46,543 bases of DNA from CAYGUI01 sp964353115 (GCA_964353115.1 CAYGUI010000005.1:1-46543); one strand, 5' to 3'. Counted from the stretch's first letter, positions 24,004 through 32,859 are shown. Numbers and translations are program-made. The notes: generated by a model from the letters alone, not told the origin.

Positions 24004-25380
24004 TTAATGTGAGATACCCGGCGGCATTCCGCCTGCTCCACCTTGCATGCCTTTCATCATCGACATCATTTTACGCATGCCGCCTTTTTTAGACATTTTC
24101 TTAACCATTTTTTGCATCATCTTAAATTGCTTAAGAAACTTATTAACTTCTTGAATATCGCGCCCTGCCCCCATAGAAATACGTTTTTTACGTGATGGGC
24201 TCATAAGTTCAGGATCACGACGCTCAGATATCGTCATAGAATTAATAATAGCTTCAACTCCTTTAAACATATCTTCATCAGCTGCAGCTTTTACTTGCTC
24301 GGATACTGCCGACATGCCTGGTAATTTATCGATAATCGCGCCAATACCACCCATATTTTTCATTTGTGCTAACTGATCACGAAAATCATTGAAATCAAAA
24401 TTACCTTTTTTTAATTTCTTAGCCATCTTCTCGGCTTTTTCGCGATCAACATTTTCTTCGACCTGCTCAATAAGCGATAAAACATCTCCCATGCCTAAAA
24501 TACGCGATGCAATTCGATCAGGATGAAAAGCTTGCAGCGCATCAGATTTTTCACCAAGACCAATAAATTTAATTGGTACTTCAGTAATTTGTGTAATTGA
24601 AAGTGCAGCACCGCCACGTGAATCACCGTCAAGTTTAGTTAAAATAACACCAGTTAACGGCACGGCATCATGAAATTCTTTCGCTGTAATTGCTGCATCT
24701 TGCCCTGTCATGCTATCAACCACAAATAAGGTTTCCGTTGGCTCAGATATTTTATGCAGCTCTTTTATTTCTGTCATCATGTCATCATCAACATGCAAAC
24801 GCCCTGCTGTATCGACAATTAGCACATCACACACTTGAGTCTTTGCTGCATTTTTAGCATTTTTAACTATATCAACAGGTTTTTGATCTGGTGTACTTGG
24901 AAAAAACTCAACATCTATTTCACGTGATAGTGTTTGTAGCTGCTCAATAGCTGCTGGGCGATAAATATCGGTACTTACCACCATAACTTTTTTCTTATGC
25001 TTATTTTTTAATAATCGCGCTAATTTTCCCGTGGTAGTAGTTTTACCAGAGCCCTGTAAACCAGCCATTAAAATAACCACCGGCGGTTGTGCACGCAAAT
25101 TCAGCTCTACATTTTCATTCCCCATAACAGTGACTAGCTGCTTTTGCACAATGCGAATTAGCTCTTGTCCTGGAGTTAAGCTTTTCATAACGTTCTGGCC
25201 AATAGCTTTTTGCCGCACGTTCATAATAAATTTCTTAACGACCGGTAAAGCGACATCCGCTTCTAATAAAGACTTTTCGACTTCACGTACCGTATCTTTA
25301 ATATTTTTTTCGCTAATGCGGCCCTTGCCCGATATTTTATTAATAGAGCCTAAAATGCGATCACTTAAATTTTGAAACAT
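24004..25380 (-). CDS. ffh: Signal recognition particle GTPase Ffh
   Basis: Binds 4.5S RNA and signal sequences for co-translational membrane targeting. 458 residues from ATG 25380 (MFQNLSDRILGSINKISGKG), which matches the family start; the frame is open 40 codons further but overlaps the divergent reductase gene. G1 is GLQGSGKTTT, G3 DTAGRL and G4 TKLDGDSRGGA, and the C-terminal M domain is Met-rich (MMKGMQ, GGMRKMMSMM). No rpsP follows downstream, unlike in many gammaproteobacteria. The gene is complete and ordinary. Confidence 0.97.
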   Translation of the reverse strand: MFQNLSDRILGSINKISGKGRISEKNIKDTVREVEKSLLEADVALPVVKKFIMNVRQKAIGQNVMKSLTPGQELIRIVQKQLVTVMGNENVELNLRAQPPVVILMAGLQGSGKTTTTGKLARLLKNKHKKKVMVVSTDIYRPAAIEQLQTLSREIDVEFFPSTPDQKPVDIVKNAKNAAKTQVCDVLIVDTAGRLHVDDDMMTEIKELHKISEPTETLFVVDSMTGQDAAITAKEFHDAVPLTGVILTKLDGDSRGGAALSITQITEVPIKFIGLGEKSDALQAFHPDRIASRILGMGDVLSLIEQVEENVDREKAEKMAKKLKKGNFDFNDFRDQLAQMKNMGGIGAIIDKLPGMSAVSEQVKAAADEDMFKGVEAIINSMTISERRDPELMSPSRKKRISMGAGRDIQEVNKFLKQFKMMQKMVKKMSKKGGMRKMMSMMKGMQGGAGGMPPGISH

Positions 25381-25458
25381 AGATAGAATGGATTTTGTTA
25401 TGGTTTTAAGATAAAATTCTGTAATATTAAACCATTTTACAACCTTAAATTCAATATT

Positions 25459-26175
25459 ATGGCCATTGCAACCCAGACTATGAAGATAGTTGAAAATCAT
25501 GAAATCGCCCCTGGAAACAGGCAGTTATCATTAGAGCCCTCAGAAAATTTTAATTTTATTGCCGGGCAATTTATTAGCTTGCATATTGATACTGAAGAAA
25601 AAACATATAAAAGAAGTTATAGCATCGCATCTTCACCAAAAACACCAAAAAAACTAGACTTTGCTATTTCTTACATACCTGATGGCGTTGCTAGTGAATT
25701 TTTGTTTAATGCCAAAATTGGTGACGAGGTATCAGTTTCTGGACCTGCTGGTAAATTAGTATTATTACCAGAGCAGCCAAAGCGCTATATTTTAGCTGCA
25801 ACTGGAACAGGCGTAACCCCATATCGCTCTATGCTTGCCGAATTATGTGAATTAAAAAATACTGAAGTAGTAATTATTTTTGGTGTTAAAAATCAAGAAA
25901 TGTGCATTTACGCTGATGATTTTATTAAAGCTGCTGAAAATAATTCTCACATCAAATTTATGCCTTTTTATAGCCGCGAGGAAATAAAAGATGATCTATA
26001 TGCGCAACACGGACATGTGCAAGATGGGTTAAACCAATTAACATTAAATCCAGAAAATGACATTATATATTTATGCGGCAATCCTAATATGATTGACGAT
26101 AGTTATAATTTATTAATTGAAAAAGGATTTAATGCACGGAATGTGAGAAGGGAAAAGTATATTTCTTCGAAGTAG
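25459..26175 (+). CDS. Ferredoxin/flavodoxin-NADP+ reductase family protein
   Basis: 238-residue FAD/NAD(P)-binding reductase of the FNR/Fpr family. The FAD motif is YKRSYSIASSP (R-x-Y-S), the NAD(P) site begins AATGTGVTPYRSML, and the closing segments are IIYLCGNPNMIDD and NVRREKYIS. There is no fused ferredoxin domain, so it supplies electrons to, or takes them from, a separate small carrier. It is divergent from ffh with 78 bases between starts. Whether the partner is ferredoxin, flavodoxin or a flavin cannot be told. Confidence 0.88.
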   Translation: MAIATQTMKIVENHEIAPGNRQLSLEPSENFNFIAGQFISLHIDTEEKTYKRSYSIASSPKTPKKLDFAISYIPDGVASEFLFNAKIGDEVSVSGPAGKLVLLPEQPKRYILAATGTGVTPYRSMLAELCELKNTEVVIIFGVKNQEMCIYADDFIKAAENNSHIKFMPFYSREEIKDDLYAQHGHVQDGLNQLTLNPENDIIYLCGNPNMIDDSYNLLIEKGFNARNVRREKYISSK

Positions 26176-26194
26176 CCCCCGCGAATTTTGTTAT

Positions 26195-26298
26195 AAAAAA
26201 CCCCCTCGCCTTCGGCGCTGCCCCCTTTAATAAGGGGGCGCTCTATCTCCCCTTTTGTAAAGGGGAGATGTCGGCGCAGCCGACAGAGGGGTTTTTTT
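26195..26298. terminator. Family C composite repeat acting as bidirectional terminator
   Basis: The block starts AAAAAACCCCCTC and ends GAGGGGTTTTTTT, so both strands show a GC stem followed by a T-run. Nested palindromes lie within: GCCCCC..GGGGGC, TCTCCCC..GGGGAGA and GTCGGC..GCCGAC. It fills the whole gap between two convergent genes (stops at 26175 and 26299). Another copy is at 42244-42409. Confidence 0.85.
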
Positions 26299-26790
26299 CT
26301 AACTAGCCATTTCTTTCAAAGCTTTTAGAGCACTTGCTCTTACGCTTTTACTAGCTGGTTTTGCTTTAAACATCATTTCTTCGCCAGTAAATGGGTTAAT
26401 ACCTTTACGTGCTTTACGTGCAGGTTTTTTAACTGTTTTAAGTTTTACACCCAGACCTGGAATCATCATTTCACCAGATCCATTACGTCCTAAGTGTCTT
26501 TTTGCTTGTAATTTCAAAGCTTCTAAAACAGCTTTTGCTTGTTTTCTATCTACTCCAGCATTAGCTGCGATGTCAGCTAAAATTTGTGCTTGAGTTTGTT
26601 TTGTTTTTAACGGTGTACTAGCAACTTTAGCTGGTGCACTTGCTGCTTTCTTAGCTGTAACTTTACGAGCAGCTGGTTTTTTTGCAGCTGGTTTTTTTGC
26701 AGCTGTTTTACGAGCAGCTGGTTTTTTCACAGCTTTTTTAGCTACTGTTTTTTTTGCCGGTTTTTTAGCGGCTTTTTTAGCTTTCGCCAT
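26299..26790 (-). CDS. HU-family DNA-binding protein with histone H1-like tail
   Basis: 163 residues. Residues 1-60 are almost only Lys, Ala, Pro and Arg in short repeats (AKKPAKKT, ARKTAAKKPAAKKP), like the tails of histone H1 and AlgP. Residues 65-163 form an HU/IHF fold (QILADIAANAGVDRKQAKAV, GLGVKLKTVKKPARKARKGI, NPFTGEEMMFKAKPASKSVR). The ribosome site GGAGAAAGGAA precedes the ATG. It probably compacts the nucleoid; similar H1-like proteins are developmentally regulated in Chlamydia and Coxiella, but that parallel is inference. It lies downstream of the DUF2063 gene, with 113 bases that may hold its own promoter. Confidence 0.9.
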   Translation of the reverse strand: MAKAKKAAKKPAKKTVAKKAVKKPAARKTAAKKPAAKKPAARKVTAKKAASAPAKVASTPLKTKQTQAQILADIAANAGVDRKQAKAVLEALKLQAKRHLGRNGSGEMMIPGLGVKLKTVKKPARKARKGINPFTGEEMMFKAKPASKSVRASALKALKEMAS

Positions 26791-26903
26791 TTCCTTTCTC
26801 CATTTTGTTTAACAAGATTTAAGACAAAACTTCTAATCTACAAGTAAAGATTAGCGTAAAATAAAAATAAATACAAAATTTTTATTATAAAAACGCTATA
26901 TTT

Positions 26904-27677
26904 TTACCTATTTTTTATAAATAATCCTTCTTCAACCCATTCTGATAAAGTATTACTTACAAATTCTGCAGCCACGTCTTCAGTATCAAAATTATCAGAT
27001 AAAATTTCACAGCATTCAACAAAACTATTTTCATCATAAATTAGCTTAAACAAAAGCTCCTCTTCGGTAGATAAAGCTTTATACATACTAGATAACCCTT
27101 TACGCCATAAAATATGCACTTGTTTTTCTTCTGAAAATTCTATATCACAATCTTCAAGACTATCTTCATCATCTATTTTTTGATAAAAATCACTTAAATT
27201 GTAATTGCTTATTATTATTTCTATGCTTTCATTAAATTGAAAAACCGTGTCTAGTAATTTTTCCGAATCAAGAACAAGTAAGTCATTTGTTGTCATTAAA
27301 CTTCCTGTAGCAGAAAGAACTATCTGCTCCAAGCACCACTCAAAATCTGCCAAATCAGCTAAATAATCGTTTTCCAACTCCAAATCATCTAATAACTCAG
27401 AAAAATTTTCTCCAAAATGATCCAATGAGTAACTTTTTGAAGGGTTATTTTTAATATACATCATAGCTACATTTTCAAAGTCATCCCCTAAAAATTCAGC
27501 GGTATATTCGAAAGTAGATCTTAGTACTTCCATTAGGCGTAAATAATAAGAATTATAATAAGATATTAATCGCTCTTGCTCGGTATTTTTTTCTGAGCGA
27601 GCAATGTATTTATCTATTGAATGATCTTTAGTTAATAGAAAATCTAAAAATTTACCCTGTATTTCTTGCAATAACAT
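26904..27677 (-). CDS. DUF2063 (HvfC/BufC-type) protein
   Basis: 257 residues. The N-terminal 95 residues fit DUF2063 (FLDFLLTKDHSIDKYIARSE, ISYYNSYYLRLMEVLRSTFEYTAEFLG), the recognition partner of DUF692 enzymes in bufferin and methanobactin-like RiPP systems. The rest is acidic and helical. A strong Shine-Dalgarno AAGGAGG lies 4 bases before the ATG at 27677. It follows the DUF692 gene on the same strand with a 68-base gap that contains a palindromic element. In characterised systems this protein brings the precursor peptide to the DUF692 oxidase. No precursor gene is seen next to it. Confidence 0.85.
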   Translation of the reverse strand: MLLQEIQGKFLDFLLTKDHSIDKYIARSEKNTEQERLISYYNSYYLRLMEVLRSTFEYTAEFLGDDFENVAMMYIKNNPSKSYSLDHFGENFSELLDDLELENDYLADLADFEWCLEQIVLSATGSLMTTNDLLVLDSEKLLDTVFQFNESIEIIISNYNLSDFYQKIDDEDSLEDCDIEFSEEKQVHILWRKGLSSMYKALSTEEELLFKLIYDENSFVECCEILSDNFDTEDVAAEFVSNTLSEWVEEGLFIKNR

Positions 27678-27713
27678 TTATCCTCCTTGAACCGCCATTT
27701 ATTCCCCTTGAAG

Positions 27714-27780
27714 CCGTCATTCCCGCGCAGGCGGGAATCCATCCCTTATACACTAGCTTCCCGTCTACACGGGAATGACA
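27714..27780. repeat. Two family A palindromic elements at the end of the DUF692 gene
   Basis: CGTCATTCCCGCGCAGGCGG..GAATCC (27715-27740) lies in the gap after the DUF692 stop. A second, diverged copy (CTTCCCGTCTACACGGGAATGAC, 27757-27779) encodes the last residues FPCRREASV of the DUF692 protein. Confidence 0.85.
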
Positions 27781-28579
27781 ATTCTTTAGCAATATTTAGC
27801 TCATATATAAGCTCATTTAGACTTGGTATTTGATCATCACGCTCAATTAAAACATGTCTAATTCCATGTTTATTTAGCGTATAACGATATAAATCCCACA
27901 CCTCTTTAGAAACTGGGGCATCGTGAGTATCTATAATTTGATGCTCAAGCTGCGTATATCCAGCTAAATGATATTGCTTAATTCTTGCGCTTGGCAATGC
28001 ATCTATATAAATTTTCGGATCAAAATCATGGTTAATGCTACTAACAAAAACATTATTTATGTCAAGCAATAGATAACAATCTGCTCTTTTTGCAACTTCC
28101 GCAAAAAAATCCCATTCAGTCATTTCTGAAATATTATAGCTAATATAACTCGATAAATTTTCAATGACTAAACGTTGGCCCAAATATTCTTGCACGCGTG
28201 AAATACGCGCCACAACATGTTTTAAAGCCTCTTCTGTATATGGCAATGGCAACAAATCATGAGTATTAATTCCTCTAACACCTGTCCAACACAAATGCTC
28301 AGAAACCCACATCGGCTTAACCCATGAAACCAAATTTTTTAATTTTTTTAAATATTCGCCATTGAGAGGATCAGTGCCGCCTAATGACATAGAAACGCCG
28401 TGCATAGCTATTGGATAGCGCTCTTTAATTTTTCCCAGATAATACAACGGCACACCGCCTGAGATCATATAGTTTTCACTAACTATTTCGAACCAATCAA
28501 TTTCTGTTGGTAATTTTTTTGCAATTTCTTGATAATGCAGATCCCTTAGGCCTAAGCCAAAGTATTTTTTTTCATCCAT
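27746..28579 (-). CDS. DUF692 (MNIO, BufB/MbnB-type) iron-dependent oxidase
   Basis: 277 residues with a TIM-barrel fold that binds several iron ions and modifies cysteines in ribosomal peptides (MbnB in methanobactin, BufB in bufferin synthesis). The metal-ligand motifs are visible: Glu35 in EIVSENYM, His60 in AMHGVSMSLGG, His95 in SEHLCW, Glu140 in IENLSSYIS, Asp173 and Asn176 in LLDINNV, His184, His204 in QYHLAGY, HD at 219-220 and Glu246 in IERDD. So an active enzyme is predicted. The C-terminal residues come from a palindromic element. It is 13 bases after the OmpA-like gene and lies in the same run as the icm genes; copper or peptide substrate unknown. Confidence 0.92.
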   Translation of the reverse strand: MDEKKYFGLGLRDLHYQEIAKKLPTEIDWFEIVSENYMISGGVPLYYLGKIKERYPIAMHGVSMSLGGTDPLNGEYLKKLKNLVSWVKPMWVSEHLCWTGVRGINTHDLLPLPYTEEALKHVVARISRVQEYLGQRLVIENLSSYISYNISEMTEWDFFAEVAKRADCYLLLDINNVFVSSINHDFDPKIYIDALPSARIKQYHLAGYTQLEHQIIDTHDAPVSKEVWDLYRYTLNKHGIRHVLIERDDQIPSLNELIYELNIAKELSFPCRREASV

Positions 28580-28592
28580 GATTTTTTTAATC

Positions 28593-29138
28593 CTAAAATA
28601 TTATACTTATCTCAACTCGGCGATTCATATAACGACTCACCAAATTTTTATTTTTAGCAAGCGGATAGCGACTACCCTCTCCTGCTAATTTTACAATTTT
28701 ACTTGGTTGCACGCCGCGCGCCACCAAATAATCAGCAATGACTTTAGCCTGTAAATAAGTTCTTTTTTCTTGATCTGCTGGATACCCAATATCATCACTG
28801 TGTCCATTTACTTCTATAACTTGAGTAACATCATTGTCATTAGCAAAATCAACTTCTTTTAATAATTTGGCAATAAAATCTAGTACCTTACATTGTTTTA
28901 GATTTACTGACATATCTGGGTTTACATACATATCTGACGGTAAAACTAAAGTTAGCGCATGGTCATCTGTAATAACTCGTATTTGCGCTTCGCCTAGATA
29001 TTTATTAATAAATTCACTTTTTAAAAATTCTTTTCGATTATATACATCATAGTCATTAGCAAATGCTGTATTAATAATAAAAATTAAAAAAAATACTTTT
29101 ATAAATTTAACTATAATTTTAATTTTAATATTCTTCAT
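28593..29138 (-). CDS. icmN: OmpA-family periplasmic protein, probable IcmN/DotK equivalent
   Basis: 181 residues: a signal peptide (hydrophobic 8-24, cleavage near AFA-ND), a short N-domain and a C-terminal OmpA-like peptidoglycan-binding domain with VIEVNGHSDDIGYPADQEKR and KLAGEGSRYPLAKNKN..MNRRVEI. Size, architecture and location at the end of the icm block fit IcmN/DotK, an OmpA-like Dot/Icm component. Unlike Legionella DotK, described as a lipoprotein, no lipobox cysteine is seen. In L. pneumophila icmN lies beside icmM/icmL, not after icmB. The alternative is a generic OmpA protein. Confidence 0.65.
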   Translation of the reverse strand: MKNIKIKIIVKFIKVFFLIFIINTAFANDYDVYNRKEFLKSEFINKYLGEAQIRVITDDHALTLVLPSDMYVNPDMSVNLKQCKVLDFIAKLLKEVDFANDNDVTQVIEVNGHSDDIGYPADQEKRTYLQAKVIADYLVARGVQPSKIVKLAGEGSRYPLAKNKNLVSRYMNRRVEISIIF

Positions 29139-29141
29139 AAA

Positions 29142-29735
29142 TTATTTTTCCAAGCTATAACCATCTGATTTTTTATATATTTTCTTATCTTCTTCATCGT
29201 CGCGGCAAATATAGTCTTTACTTGCGTGAGCTATATTTTTCGCTATTGCATCAAAAAAACTGCCCTTTATATTCTTACTATAACTGCTAATGCGATGAAA
29301 AAATATTGTCATACCGTCTGTTGGATCAATTAAGTTAACTTCAATCGCTTTTTTATTATGATTAAAGTAATAAAAATTTACTTCGGCTATTAAATAACCC
29401 GGGTATAAATTTCTAATATCACCAATTGTATAATAATCACGAGAGTTTATATTCAAATGCTCTTCGTAAGTTAAATTCTTATTGATATATAAATCCTGAT
29501 CTTTTGTAACTATGTCAACATTTTGATTATATTCAACAAAAGATTTAATTAGCGGATCTTTATATTCACCAAGAGGAATAAATCTTTTTTCACTAGCATT
29601 GCACTGTAAAGAATCGCATTTAAAAGCATCGAATTTGACATACATGCCAATGAAACATCCAGAAACTGCAAAAGAAAATTCTGGAACTGCCAAAAATATC
29701 GCTATAAAAAATAATTTTTTAAATTTATAAAACAT
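29142..29735 (-). CDS. Secreted protein of unknown function in the icm operon
   Basis: 197 residues, not recognised. A clean signal peptide (KLFFIAIFLAVPEFSFA) precedes a mature domain with cysteines clustered at the start (SGCFIG, FKCDSLQC) and one near the end (DYICRDDEED), so disulfides are likely. The sequence ends in a charged Lys/Asp/Glu tail. It starts 15 bases after the icmB stop and ends 3 bases before the OmpA-like gene, so it is part of the same transcript and plausibly a periplasmic accessory of the secretion machine. No known Dot/Icm protein was matched; its similarity to any DotC/DotD-type lipoprotein is not evident. Confidence 0.7.
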   Translation of the reverse strand: MFYKFKKLFFIAIFLAVPEFSFAVSGCFIGMYVKFDAFKCDSLQCNASEKRFIPLGEYKDPLIKSFVEYNQNVDIVTKDQDLYINKNLTYEEHLNINSRDYYTIGDIRNLYPGYLIAEVNFYYFNHNKKAIEVNLIDPTDGMTIFFHRISSYSKNIKGSFFDAIAKNIAHASKDYICRDDEEDKKIYKKSDGYSLEK

Positions 29736-29750
29736 TAGTAGCCTTTATAT

Positions 29751-32700
29751 TTATTTATTAAACGCTGGATTATGATGATATTCACTAACTAATTCTTCGA
29801 TAATCTCTTTAATTATACTTTTGCTAGAATCATTCTCAAGCTCACCTGTATCACGTAATAATGATAATCGATGCTCAATTATATTTGTTACTGTGCCAGA
29901 TGGATACATCTGCGCTAATATTTTACGGGCAGCCTCTGGTCCAAGACGCTCATAAAGTTCGTTTCTCACTCGAGTATCTTCTGCTGTAGTACTAAATGCC
30001 CATAATTCTATTGGGCCCAGTGTGTTAGTAATCAATTGGGTGTTCAACCCGTTTTTAGTTGCAAACTGCGCTAAAAAAGTACCACCACCGGCGCGAGGAC
30101 CATGCACACGTGTGCGAAGTGACTGAGTTTCTGCTTCAGATAAACCAAATATTTTAGAGGCTTTATTGATAGTCTGCATTGGTCCTGCATCCATAATAAA
30201 AATACTAGTAGCAAATTCCACCATAACTTCATCAAAGTCATCTAATGATTGTGATAATAGCGCTACTTCCACTTTCCATTTACGACCTTCGCGCATATCA
30301 ACCACAACTTGATCACGCACAGCACGCGCTTTTGCAGTACGATGAAATTCATCATAAACCAGACGCTTTGGATCATCGCGAATTTCCTGAATTCGTGCCC
30401 GATGATAATCTTGATACATTTGCGGCATATCTGCTAAATTTTCATTAGTAAAATAATAATGGCGTGCTAAGACATAACGCGAAAGCATATACATCACAGC
30501 TGTCTGTCTATCGGCAGCCTCACCACCAGTTTTTGCGACTTCATCTAAATCAAAAGATACAACACGTGCCTCACCCAAATCAAAGCGTGTAATTTGTGAT
30601 AAAACCGGATATTCTCGAATAGCACTGGAAATCATGCGTGAAAAAGCCTCAACCAAACTTTCTTGTGTTGGCGTTGTGACCTTGCCAAATAAATCAGCTA
30701 TCGCCGGTGTACGACAAATTGAAGTAGCATCAGCAAGCAATGGCATAGCATAGCGTTGCGCTAATGTTGCCTCATGAATAAAGCTATTTTTAAATAATAA
30801 ATCTGTAATTTCCCACCATGTTGCATTAGCATCAGGATGAAAATTAAGCTCTAATAATTTAGCATCTACCTCATTATCAACTTCAGCAGTATATTTATTA
30901 GGATTTTCCAGATCAGAAAAATGTTTATACAATTCATCAACAACCAAACCTACCATATCATTCATACCGTCATATGAATATTCTGAGCCCAGCGGTGTTG
31001 CCAGTAGAGTTAAAAAATTAACCAAAAAACTACGCTCTTGCGGTGTTGGATGTCTTGCCCCAAGCTGAGTGTCAAAAGGATTTATCGCAAAATCACGAGT
31101 CATACGCATGCGATGATATGCTACTAAATGCTTTTTATTTTTTGGTAATGCTTCTTTTAATAAAGAAATTAACCCACTACTTGATGGGCCAATATCAACT
31201 ATTGCAATACGCGGTAAACGCTCAATACCTGGCAATAAACATAACGCCAAATTTATTGCATTAGATAAAACTGATTTACCAGAGCCGGGACGCGCGTAGA
31301 TTAAATCAATCCACGTAGTCTGCATGCTTGATCCTGGTTGGTATGGCCATAATTTTCCATCTGGTGAGCGCAGTAACATAGCTCCTTGCTTCCAAGGTGA
31401 TGCTGGACGTGCAATTGGCAACATTGCCAAAACATCTGACATTGGCGCAAGTGACGGTGTTGCCGGACTATCCATAGTTAATCCCACACAACTTGCAACA
31501 GTTGCACCAAAAGGATCACCAGAAACTTCTGCAACTTCACAATTCCCCCAACCTTGCACAGCTTTTACTAATTCTGCTACATAAGTTTTAAGCTTATTCT
31601 CTTCAGATTTATCGACCCAAGTTGCCAGTACTACCTTTAGCCTCACTACGGCATCATCTGTATTAACATCGATATAATCTAAAAAATCTTTAGAATCACT
31701 AATTAAAGCATTATATGAGCTAGTAAAACTCATAATCGCCGCAATAGTGCTTTTCATTGCAAATAAATTACTTTGCAAACCACCGCTTTCGACCGAAAAA
31801 GAAATGCGCCATGGTATCTTAGCAGCGTGAATACGACTAAATAATTTGGCAAAAGTATTAATATTTTTAGGAAATAAATCGATGTAAACTGGCGCATAAA
31901 TTTTATCGCCAATTTCACAGTGACGCATATTTAAATTTAAACCATCGCGCGGAATAAGTTGTGATGACAAAGATGGCCACATAATTTCTGAAACATCGCG
32001 TGTTTTATCAGTATATGGTTTTTGTGATTTTTTACGATAATTAGATTCCCTAAGAGGTATTCTATCTCCCGGTAAATATGGTTGCCATTCTTTACTGGTA
32101 AAATCAGGATCAACACTAGTTCTAATTACATGCAGGGCAGTATGAACATTTAACCGCTCTATTGTCATGTCTAATTTATCGAGTTCGCTTTCTAAAGATC
32201 GTGAAAATGATGCGTGTGATTCAATCAGCTCTTCAAATCCAGAGACTAATCCCTGAGCGCTTTTCATTGGCGGAATTTTGCCATCTTTTATTCTTTTATT
32301 TTGCTTTTTTCGTGCATTTTTTAATTGCTGTGCAGATAATTGCGATGGTGTCGTCCATAAAACTAAATAAAGCTCTTCACGTGCGCAATATTTACTTAAA
32401 AAACTATGCTTTTCACGAAATAGATCTTCTAAATTTAAATGCAAACGTTTGGCAGTTTCAACCGCTGGCGCTAGCGAATATTCGATATCTTCTTTAATTC
32501 CTTCTAAATCATAACTAAAAGCAAATTGCAGTGAATGCCCAGGATTTTTTAACATTGGAGTAATTGCATAAGTTAATCCTTCATGCAATAACTCAAATTC
32601 TTTTGATCCGACTAAAAACTTTACACCATCAATTTTTAGTACTGAAACTAGCGATCCATCACGCGCTACTAATGTATGCTGATCTATAGCTGTTTCTAAG

Positions 32701-32792
32701 GCACAATATGCACTGGTATTTTGTTTAAGTAGTGAACCAACCCACTCTAGTATTGAATCAACTCCATCGATTACAGGATCAAGAATGCTCAT
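29751..32792 (-). CDS. icmB: Dot/Icm ATPase IcmB/DotO
   Basis: VirB4-like ATPase that energises the Dot/Icm type IVB system on the cytoplasmic side of the inner membrane. 1013 residues, the normal size for DotO. The Walker A is ARPGSGKS (500-507), and the Walker B/DEFHR region is LVYDEFHRTAKARAV. The C-terminal half also has SIFIMDAGP and RVHGPRAGGGTF typical of the family. It is the eighth gene of the icm run and the start is a well-placed ATG 67 bases after icmJ. No truncation seen. Confidence 0.95.
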   Translation of the reverse strand: MSILDPVIDGVDSILEWVGSLLKQNTSAYCALETAIDQHTLVARDGSLVSVLKIDGVKFLVGSKEFELLHEGLTYAITPMLKNPGHSLQFAFSYDLEGIKEDIEYSLAPAVETAKRLHLNLEDLFREKHSFLSKYCAREELYLVLWTTPSQLSAQQLKNARKKQNKRIKDGKIPPMKSAQGLVSGFEELIESHASFSRSLESELDKLDMTIERLNVHTALHVIRTSVDPDFTSKEWQPYLPGDRIPLRESNYRKKSQKPYTDKTRDVSEIMWPSLSSQLIPRDGLNLNMRHCEIGDKIYAPVYIDLFPKNINTFAKLFSRIHAAKIPWRISFSVESGGLQSNLFAMKSTIAAIMSFTSSYNALISDSKDFLDYIDVNTDDAVVRLKVVLATWVDKSEENKLKTYVAELVKAVQGWGNCEVAEVSGDPFGATVASCVGLTMDSPATPSLAPMSDVLAMLPIARPASPWKQGAMLLRSPDGKLWPYQPGSSMQTTWIDLIYARPGSGKSVLSNAINLALCLLPGIERLPRIAIVDIGPSSSGLISLLKEALPKNKKHLVAYHRMRMTRDFAINPFDTQLGARHPTPQERSFLVNFLTLLATPLGSEYSYDGMNDMVGLVVDELYKHFSDLENPNKYTAEVDNEVDAKLLELNFHPDANATWWEITDLLFKNSFIHEATLAQRYAMPLLADATSICRTPAIADLFGKVTTPTQESLVEAFSRMISSAIREYPVLSQITRFDLGEARVVSFDLDEVAKTGGEAADRQTAVMYMLSRYVLARHYYFTNENLADMPQMYQDYHRARIQEIRDDPKRLVYDEFHRTAKARAVRDQVVVDMREGRKWKVEVALLSQSLDDFDEVMVEFATSIFIMDAGPMQTINKASKIFGLSEAETQSLRTRVHGPRAGGGTFLAQFATKNGLNTQLITNTLGPIELWAFSTTAEDTRVRNELYERLGPEAARKILAQMYPSGTVTNIIEHRLSLLRDTGELENDSSKSIIKEIIEELVSEYHHNPAFNK

Positions 32793-32859
32793 ATATTTTG
32801 CTAATAATAAATAAAATTAAGATTTATTTATCAGTATAGCATTTTTTTTTATTAAGGCT

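Noticed and set aside
25031..25375. Plus-strand frame antisense to ffh
   Set aside because: Shadow of the ffh G domain; no independent signals.
26299..26790. Precursor peptide of the neighbouring DUF692 enzyme
   Set aside because: It has no cysteines or signal peptide and is clearly an HU-type DNA-binding protein.
27714..27780. CRISPR-like repeat
   Set aside because: Repeats of about 25 bases occur singly or in pairs with no regular spacers and no cas genes.
29142..29735. DotC or DotD
   Set aside because: No lipobox, and none of the segments expected of those lipoproteins could be recognised.
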